Shown here in pieces: positions 56,555 to 64,000 of a stretch of DNA of 64,000 nucleotides (position 1 is its first letter; each line of letters starts with the position of its first letter). The notes under the pieces were generated by a model. It had not been told where the DNA came from. It saw only the letters and a program-made list of their open reading frames with translations, and searched no databases. Made by a program: the position numbers and the translations under genes. The stretch is from Bactrocera neohumeralis (taxonomy: Eukaryota; Arthropoda; Insecta; Diptera; Tephritidae), in NCBI RefSeq assembly GCF_024586455.1, contig NC_065920.1, forward strand, positions 78,670,215 through 78,734,214, written 5' to 3'.

Positions 56555-56900
56555 TTTGTTCATATGTGGCCTTTTTCGGCGATTTCTTTTTTCAAGCAGT
56601 CCAATAACGCTATATAATAGTCGCTGTTAATGGTTCTTTCTTTTTCAAGGTAGTCAATACAAATTATTCCTGCGCATCCCAAAATACAGACACCATAAAC
56701 TTGCAAGCCGACCGTTGCATTTTTCCATGCTTTGGAGTGGTTTATCGTGTGCAGTCCATTCAGATCCATGGAGCCCTTTTTCAACCACTGTCTCACATCA
56801 ACGCTAAAAGTCGGCTTTATTACGCTTGAACATCTCTAAAAACATCTCCGAATCATCAACTCGTCGTTGTTTTGGTCCAAAGTGAGCTCGCTCTGCACCC
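56555..56900 (-). mobile_element. Irritans-type mariner relic
   Basis: The minus strand reads FGPKQRRVDDSEMFLEMFKR (about 56885-56825), then a decayed stretch over the first catalytic Asp, LNGLHTINHSKAW-like sequence, and GIICIDYLEKERTINSDYYI with ALLDCLKKEI (56660-56570). The words QRRVDDSE and IDYLEK-TINSDYY are close to Himar-like transposases of the irritans subfamily, a lineage distinct from the other mariners here. Only about 115 codons remain, with stops. Confidence 0.85.
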
Positions 56901-57389
56901 ACTTTGCATAGAGCTTTCTCTTATTTATTCTTATTCCTTAAAGTGCCTGCGATCTCGAACAACTTCACTTTATTCTCATTTTTTATTTTGAACACTTTCT
57001 TGATGCTTTCGTCGCTTTTCCCCACGACTAAACTTAGCATACAAATTCTTGATGTCCGAGGACTTCTCAATTGGCCCACTAAATGGTCTGTGTAGGCTAC
57101 TGCTTAAGGTGAGGCATATCGGCCTAAATTTTTAACATTTTTTTGTGTTATTCTGTCTGATTTTGGTTCTTGGGGTATACGATAATCGGACACTTGCCTT
57201 ATAGATCATTTCGAATCTTGGAACCATTGGTTTCTTTAGCTTCTGTAGCGGTAAAGAAATCTGGACCACCCATCTAGGCTCCCCGCTTTATGTAAGTATA
57301 TAGTAAGAAGCTGTTAATGGCATATGTGATTTTTCTTTGCTTAGTATGGGACCAGATTGGTTTGTTGTACTTGTGGCTTATATTGGTTG

Positions 57390-57970
57390 AATACCTTATA
57401 CCAGAGATTGCTGACCTCCCGGGAGATAAGAACTCAAGCGACCCATCAGGAGGTCCATGGATTGCTCTGTGTATTTGCGGCTTATTCTATTTGTACATGT
57501 AGTATCATAGATTGCCAAACCTCCCGGTAAATACATGTTCATAGGAACCTTAAGCGACTCCTCAGCATAGGTGGTCCATGCTCCTACCTCCGTCCTTAAA
57601 TATTCAACAATAGTGTGTTTGAACAGTATTTGGCTCAACCTGGTACATTCTTTGCAGTTTTTTAGAGATGTGTAGAAGGCTGAGTCTGACTTAGCGTTCT
57701 TGACTACTTTTTCATATTGCTTCATGATATTTTTAAAGGGTTGTCAAATTTCGGTCATATAACTTTCATTGAAGGCTTTCCGCGGTAGCGTTCTTATGTC
57801 CTTTAGGTCACAGTCACACAAAGGAGGGAGATTTCTCTTCCTCAAAACACTTAAAAGTGTGTATTCATTGAAAGAGGCGCTTAAAATTGTCTCGATTTTA
57901 TCGACCTCTGTATCTAATTCGTGAGTGCTGTTTCGGTATTTGAGAGGAGTAGTGGATTTCTCTAACATTA
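57390..57970 (-). pseudogene. Unidentified open frame with one in-frame stop
   Basis: A minus-strand frame runs from a Met at 57968 to a stop at 57744-57746, and continues in the same frame after 18 bases from a Met at 57725 to a stop at 57396. The total is about 190 codons with a single interruption. The first part has a mixed, soluble-protein composition (NEYTLLSVLRKRNLPPLCDC, then DIRTLPRKAFNES). The second has a Lys/Cys-containing helix-like start and a repeated YLPGG motif. The YLPGG duplication reflects a DNA duplication of about 100 bp (57408-57463 against 57513-57582). I do not recognise the family. It may be part of an unknown transposon or a dead retrocopy. No splice signals in phase with the Beat-like exons are evident. 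Confidence 0.4.
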
Positions 57971-58475
57971 CACCCTAAAAGACAATTTTTTATATATTTT
58001 TTTCATTCTGTAATATCATAGTTAGTTTGTACTGATTAGTCCGCTATTTTTGTCATTTTAATAAATGGTAGTGGTTTGACTTATACCTCTTGATTGCAAC
58101 AAAAAAAAAAATCATACATGTTAGGAAATTTTTACTATCATTTTCAGTTATAGCTACCCAAAACGTAAACTAGTGTACTTAACTTCTTTTTTAAGGTTAG
58201 TGAATCTTGAATTGTTCTAAAGAGTTCCCATGACACTGGCTACCATTTGAATGTTGAGAAAAGTTTTGAATTGAAATCAATTAATATTTTTGAATATTTC
58301 ATGGGCAATTGAATGAAAATAAAGTTTTAAATATACAATATTCAATTAAAGTGAAAATAGATCCCTTTTCCTACAAGTCACATCCAAGTTAGATGTCCCC
58401 AGTGCCAAAAATGACTCTATTATTTGTTGAATCTGCCACTTTGAATCTCCGTATAAATGAAATGACCACCACATT

Positions 58476-58552
58476 CGAACATTGTTGGTTTTGTTTTTGT
58501 CGAACACTGTTGTTTTTGGTTTTTGTCGAACATTGTTGTTTTTGTTTTTTGT
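58476..58552 (+). repeat. Minisatellite, 25-26 bp x 3
   Basis: CGAACATTGTTGGTTTTGTTTTTGT (58476-58500), then variants at 58501-58526 and 58527-58552. Confidence 0.95.
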
Positions 58553-58559
58553 CAAGTTT

Positions 58560-60090
58560 AATTAAGCGCATTTCCGTTATGATTATTAAGCATATTTGCA
58601 AGTTTTCGTTTTAATTTTGTTAATATTTACATTTGAAAACTTTATAACTGACTAACCGAACCGAGCTAAGTTCAAAATGTGTTGCCACCAGAAAGTTGTT
58701 GTACCCACACGACAACAAAATAAGTGCTTGTTTACTTAACACTTGCCCCCAACAAATGTGTGGTGTGCATATCGTTTGTCGCTCGAGCGTGTAGTAGCTG
58801 GTCCTCAGACGCTGCCCGGTTGTCCATATTTCGCTCCAAATTGGGTTAACGAAATTTCTACACATTTTCAAAAATGTTGCAGTGTTGGTAAGAGGTAATT
58901 TTCACATTTTATCTGCCACTTGCTCAACAACAGTTTTTAGTCAAGCTTTCTCTTTGGACTTCCGCACGATTTCCATTCAACAGCATGCTCGGAAACTACT
59001 CACACACACACACGCTCACATTACAACACATGTATGGACGCGCCATAAACTATTCAAGTAGTGGTGTCTTTTGTTTCCGGGAGGCAACTGAATCTTTGTT
59101 GCACCCTCGGCCAGCCCTTTCTAACTGCGAGCGCTGAAACTTCAAGCCAGCATAATTTCGTTGAAGTTTTTTCACCAACCAACTAAACCGGAGCGTTGGT
59201 TGCGAACCACCAGGCAGGACTTATAGGGGCCGGGCCCTTCAGTGTTATTGCTGTTGTTACATTTGAAGTTTCGCATTTGCGCTCTTAAATGCAAAGCAAA
59301 TTAGTACTTTCAACACTTTCGTATGCCAGCGTTCATGCTGTGGTGAGGCGAAGGCAGTTGAGCGGTGTGGTGTTGGCTTGAATTTAGCTAAGCAAATATA
59401 CTCAGGCAAACATAGAGCTCAGCGCTAAAGTTGACCAGCAAATGAGCATGCAAACAGTTATGAAGATTTGGCCAAAACTTTCATTTCTAAGCTCGAAAAG
59501 ATGAAGTTTAAATGAACACTTCCAACAGTCGGCAGTCGGTGTATCATGTTGGGAAGTGGCGTGAGACGGTATGTGGTGAACAAGCGACTAAAGCAAATAA
59601 AACGCACGTATATGTGCACTGGCTCAATAAAAAGCTTTATTTAATTTTCTCAAGCTATTTTAGTAGCGTGATATTTGTTTATGCGTGCTGTTTAAGTGCA
59701 GCGGTGTTTGTTGTTTTTGGATAACCCACAAAAGTGGTTAATGAAACTTATTATTTCCTATTAACTTGTGCCGCTAATAAGCGAGCAACCCTGTTTGTGG
59801 CTAATTTAAGAAAGGCGCTGTATAAATAGGTCATACGAGTAGACTATGACCGTCACAAACACATCTATTGACTTAGCCATGGGAACCCAATATATTATAT
59901 AGTATACTATATATAAAGTATCTAATCACCGATAATCCTACGCCTTCGTCTATTTATTATATTATTGAAAATATTTGTTTTCATTTGTATATTATACTGA
60001 ACTCAATTGATTTAATATGTGAACATGTGTGGATAATTGTATGTGCCGGTTGAATGGTATAAAAAATGAGTGATGGGTAGTACACCCTCT
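58560..60090. other. Upstream intron sequence, no gene seen
   Basis: GC-richer around 58900-59500 with a CA run at 59000-59015. Frames of 70-83 codons have no motif. Confidence 0.4.
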
Positions 60091-60097
60091 CCTAAAT

Positions 60098-61140
60098 ATT
60101 GGGTAGTCGAAAAGATCTTTTCGTATTTCTAATCATACTTCAGCTTATTTTTTTATATTTATAATGAAAGGCCACTTTGTGCCATTTTTCTTCTAGAGAC
60201 ATTATTTCATCAGTGTATAAATTTCAGGCGAAAAACTGCGACAAGTAATTTCCACAGACTTCTCTTGAAGCCAACTTTACTCTATTAAGGGAGTTCTGCA
60301 TTGACCGAAACAAATAGTAGTTCGATGGGTCAGGGCTATATGGTGGATGCATAAAACTTCCCAGCCAAGCTCTCCCAGTTTTTGTCGAGTCATCAAAGAT
60401 GTGTGTGGTCTAGCGTTGTCCTGATGGAAGACGAAGCCATTTCTGTTGATCAGTTCTGGCAGTTTTTTTTCGATTGCTTCAGTCTATTCAGCTGTTGACA
60501 GTAAACTGTGGAGCAGCCCACAGAGGATGACTCCTTTCCAATCCCACCAAACACTCAGCATAACCTTTCGAGGCGTCAATCCTGACTTGGCGACCATTTG
60601 TTGAGCTTCACCACTCTTGGACCATGATCTTTTTCGCACATTATTGTCGTATTTGATCCACTTTTCGTCTCCTGTTACCATTCGCTTCAGAAATGGGTCG
60701 CTTTCATTTGTTTTCAGCAAAAATGTTAATTCGGTTCATTAAATTTTTTACAAACAATTCATGTGCTACCCAAACATCGAGCTTCTTTTTGTGTTTTAAA
60801 TAGATTTAAGATTTTATTACTTATTGTTAGGCTTTAAGAAAAAGCAGATACAATAAATAAAAATATATTAAAAAAAAGTTCCTCAGCGATGTCGTGCTTA
60901 TGTGACGGTCCTGGCCAATCTTTTCCATAATTTCATCGACTTTTTCAACGATAGCTCGACCAGAGCGAGGCGCATCTTTCACATCGAAATTTCCAGAACG
61001 GAAGCGAGCGAATCATTGTTGGCTATACGAACTGATACAACATTGTCGCCGTAAACTTCACGAATTTCATTAGTGGCCTCCCTTTCATTCTTCCCTTTTT
61101 ATACAAAAATTTCAAAATATAGAGAATTTCTATATTATTT
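60098..61140 (-). mobile_element. Mariner (mellifera-type), 5'-truncated pseudo-copy
   Basis: The 3' terminal repeat ATTGGGTAGTCGAAAAGATCTTTTCG lies at 60098. The minus strand reads from 61135 inward: an Ile-Glu-Ile-Leu start, EVYGDNVVSVRIA-like and RSGRAIVEKVDEIMEKI-like helix-turn-helix words. A corrupt stretch follows (60780-60890), then NESDPFLKRMVTGDEKWIKY with the first catalytic Asp. SGLTPRKVMLSVWWDWKGV, NRNGFVFHQDNARPHTSLMT (second Asp) and a frameshifted SPDPSNYYLF, where the third Asp is Asn, complete the series. It is the longest copy of the family that gave rise to the miniature elements at 26061 and 55226. The 5' terminal repeat is missing. Confidence 0.88.
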
Positions 61141-61398
61141 TCACTGGCCCCAATAATGCCAAATTTCGGGAGGTCACATGATGATCTTGCGATATCAATT
61201 TTCCAACGGCATCAATAGTTTCCGAAACTACAACTAACTTTGGATGACCTTGCTAATCCTTGACTGCTTATAAAAAACGGTCCGTTCCTGGTAATTTTTC
61301 AAATCAGTCTCCATTGTTGTTGCTGTAATATAAACTTTTTAATGTCATTTTGAATTTTGGTTTATACCATTTATAGTAGTATATTTTTAGTATGATTC

Positions 61399-61506
61399 TA
61401 ATGGAACATCATGTAATGTTTGATCATATGATCTTAATAGATAATCATGTGATATTTGGTCATATGATCTTAATGGAACATCATATAATGTTTGACCTTA
61501 TGGTAT
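61399..61506 (+). repeat. Minisatellite, 36 bp x 3
   Basis: TAATGGAACATCATGTAATGTTTGATCATATGATCT and two variants at 61435-61470 and 61471-61506, all exactly 36 bp. Each unit holds a palindromic ATCATATGAT core, intact or slightly changed. Confidence 0.95.
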
Positions 61507-61509
61507 GCC

Positions 61510-63700
61510 GTGAATAATGTCAGCATCATATTTTTCTTTGTAGTATGACATTAAATCAAAGATATTTTTAGAAGAATATATGTAGATTTTAGTTTATTTA
61601 AATGTAGCATTAAGTTTATTTGAACAAGAAAATGTATTTTAATTAAAAGTGAACGAAAAATTCAAAAGTAACAAGGCTTCTTTTTAATGCTCGATCAGTC
61701 GCGCTCGCCGTTTCGTCTCCTACTCGTCGTCCTCCATTCAGTGAGATGATGCAACAGCTCGCTCAGGATAGAGTTGCCATCCCACATATATAATCCTTTT
61801 TCAAAAGTAAAAGCTGTCGCTCTGAAATCACACATTTTACTTATCTACTCTATCATATTTAATTGTTGTTATGCCAATAATGCGTGGAATTATTAATTTC
61901 AACTCAACTGTAACTTCGACACTTTCCCCACTAAGCACTAGTCTGTCACTGGTCATTCCTTGTCAATTCAAAATGTTTAAAGGTCATGCCATATCAAGGG
62001 TGGTTTTCTCAAGCTCTTGAGAAAATATTTATACTGCGGTAAATTACACAGTTGTTACCAAGCAGACCTGCTTATGTGTAAGTACATGGTAGAGCGTCAT
62101 GAATACCAATGATTTTGTTGTCGAGCTTTATTCCGTGTTTATATTTGCTTACTTTTATTTGGCTGTCATTGTTGGGTACATATTTATACCTGCTAATTAC
62201 ATAATAAACAAATCGAGCTCCACAAATTTATACATATTCACACCGGCTGGGTAAACATATGCCAGCTTATGCCGCGCATGTACTGTGGCGCTCATATACA
62301 ACAACCCAACAGCGACCCTGGTAACAGTGTCCACTGTGATTTAACAATATTTTTCCTCGTGCCATGTTGTGTGGTCATTCACTTGTCAAAGTGGCCAATG
62401 CATTAACCTTTATTATGTGTCTATATTAACTCAACTTTTATGCATATACCGTTATTTTAGTAATATTGCAGGAGCATGGCTATCGATTACTTAATTACAA
62501 TCAGCTAGGATTTCAATACAAAAAAACAGAAACCTTAATTAAAAGCTTTGCGCATTTACCGATTTGTGGAATTTTTTCGATACGCTGTGATACGGGGAAT
62601 TAATACTTTTGAAATGGTTCTCTACTGATAGCAAGTAATCATAATTTAAACGAAATTGTATGGCTCTTGGTACAAAAAATCTCTGTTCGTAATGTGAGGC
62701 CAATATCACAGCTTGAGCAAGAAAGCACATTCGCCTTTTCAAGGAGCGTTCACATTCGTAACTCGTGACCATAAGGCTGTCATGTGACTAGCTGCTTAAA
62801 AGTACACACCTGCACATGTCCAACATGCAACATGCAACAACCATGGAATACACATGCAAGATATGCGGAAAAATGTAAGCCGTGTTTTAAAAAAACAGTT
62901 ACATAGTTGAAGAGTCTATGCGCAAGTGAATAAAAAGGACGAAAACGAGATGCCAACTGGAGAAATTGTACCAGCAAACGAGGAAAAAAATATAATTGGC
63001 ACCTGCTTCGTGGATTTGGCATAGCAGCGGCAAGCACATATATGCTGCCGTCATAGAAGGTGGCAAAATGTGAGAATTTCACACACAGCAAGTGAAGGCA
63101 AATAAAACGAAAAACAATTGGGCGCTCGAAGAGACGAAATAAAAACAAACTGCCTCCAACGAAGCCTTTGACACTTTCAAAATTAACAAGCAGTATAGCA
63201 ACCCTGTGTGTGTATGTGTGTGATGTGTTTTGGTGCTGCTGCTGAATCATGGTGCCAGAAAATTAAAAACAACCTGTCTACTTACTTACATGTGTGTGCT
63301 CATATTTACGTTGCAACATGTTGCACAGGTGTAATAAACACAATGGCGCAGGGAGTGAGCACGTGAAAGTGAAGTTTTTGTGAAAAGAGTTTCGAAACTA
63401 AGTCGACAGTCGACAGCTGACAGCAAAAATTGAAAACAAAGCCTTTGAGATTCATAGCGTGTGTATGTGTGTGTGGCAAGTAAAGTGAGCTGGCTTTAAA
63501 CATGTGCTAACTAAAGGAAAATTAGCTTTATGAAAAATCCGTGAATGGTAAAATTTTCACTTAATTAAAAACTTCGAATTATGTTATGAATAACGATATT
63601 GGTCTAGGTTAATGAGCAGTGACTGCTGTAAGTATTTACATATATGCAATATTCAGTGATTATGTCAACAGAGCAATTTAGGGTTTTGGGTTATATTTTA
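61510..63700. other. Upstream intron or flank, no gene seen
   Basis: The 156-codon minus frame at 62780-63250 is Phe/Leu/His-rich, has no domain and lies in TG-rich DNA. No candidate for the missing first Ig exon was seen. Confidence 0.4.
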
Positions 63701-63704
63701 AGCT

Positions 63705-64000
63705 TATTATATCCTGAACTATGCATGAGGTTCGTTATATCCAGAAGCACTCTTTGGAAATCCTATAGCGTGAATACATAAATGCTCAGCGTGACTTAGC
63801 TGAGTCAATTTGGCAAAGTTCGGCTGTCTGCCTGTATATACACGAAATACTTACTAAGATTTAGAGCTATCGAGCTGAAATTTTGCACCCGTCCTTTTCT
63901 CACCAAGAAGGTGCTCATTTGTCAGAACCGCCCATATCGGAGTACTATATCATATAGCTGTTATACAAACTGAACGATCGGATTCAAAATTCTTCACAGA
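63705..64000 (+). repeat. Dispersed repeat Y, longest copy (runs off right edge)
   Basis: Ordered phrases are TATATCCTGAACTATG, AAATGCTCAGCGTGACTTAGCTGAGTC, AAGAAGGTGCTCATTTGTCAG, CCCATATCGGAGTACTATATCATATAGCTG and ATACAAACTGAACGATCGGATTC. They correspond to a repeat that I recall as abundant between genes of higher flies. No coding frame. Confidence 0.7.

Noticed and set aside
57330..57400. WYK motif on the minus strand (LWYKVFNQYK) as the missing Ig1 exon
   Set aside because: A stop follows soon, there is no Cys at Ig spacing before it, and no acceptor or donor fits exon A.
62780..63250. 156-codon minus-strand frame as a possible first Beat exon
   Set aside because: It lacks a Cys/WYK Ig pattern and a clear signal peptide, and no donor in phase 0 leads to exon A.

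Overview
The window looks like a dipteran nuclear genome. It is AT-rich and intron-dominated, with CA/TG microsatellites, (CAA/TTG)n codon runs, and dense decayed transposable elements (TEs) of types common in higher flies: mariner of several lineages, Jockey, RTE, R1-like and RNase H-bearing non-LTR elements. A tephritid fruit fly is my best guess from the style of the TEs, but this is inference. I see no bacterial or archaeal genes, operons, CRISPR arrays, rRNA or tRNA.

The one host gene I can support runs on the minus strand, from beyond the right edge to 29859. It is a member of the Beaten path (Beat) family of neuronal immunoglobulin-superfamily proteins, which act in motor-axon guidance and bind Sidestep-family partners. 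I read five coding exons: A 50818-50953 (end of the first Ig domain), B 43992-44125 (start of the second Ig domain), C 36883-37002, D 33947-34121 (rest of the second Ig domain and an acidic linker) and E 29859-30574 (hydrophobic segment, then a long Ala/Thr/Gln-rich tail). All junctions are GT-AG and the reading phase is continuous across them. Introns between them are about 6.7, 7.0, 2.8 and 3.4 kb, and more than 13 kb of upstream intron fills the right end. Exons for the signal peptide and the first half of Ig1 were not found and probably lie beyond 64000.

The rest is intron or 3' flank. 0-5 kb: a mariner fragment, then a non-LTR RNase H sequence split by another mariner. 6.47-7.3 kb: a diverged tandem array with units of about 100 bp. 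9.9-17 kb: dispersed repeats, two RTE reverse-transcriptase relics, a mariner scrap and a DUF4780-like relic. 19.3-24.1 kb: two head-to-tail reverse-transcriptase relics, RTE and mariner pieces. 26-28.4 kb: a mariner-derived miniature element, an R1-like piece and a mariner. 31-41.6 kb (introns): mariner, RNase H and Jockey relics. 44.5-48.5 kb: a mariner and a reverse-transcriptase relic. 50-53.5 kb: miniature elements and a Jockey 3' end. 55-64 kb: a second copy of the miniature mariner, an irritans-type mariner, an unidentified reading frame at 57.4-58.0 kb, a mariner at 60.1-61.1 kb and minisatellites.

I found no convincing new multi-gene system. The most distinctive items are the tail and acidic insert of the Beat-like protein, the 6.5-7.3 kb tandem array, the miniature mariner family with a shared internal deletion, a TTAA-flanked inverted-repeat element, TAACC-repeat 3' ends on two non-LTR relics, and the unidentified open frame near 57.4-58.0 kb. 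Everything was read by eye; element borders are approximate unless stated.
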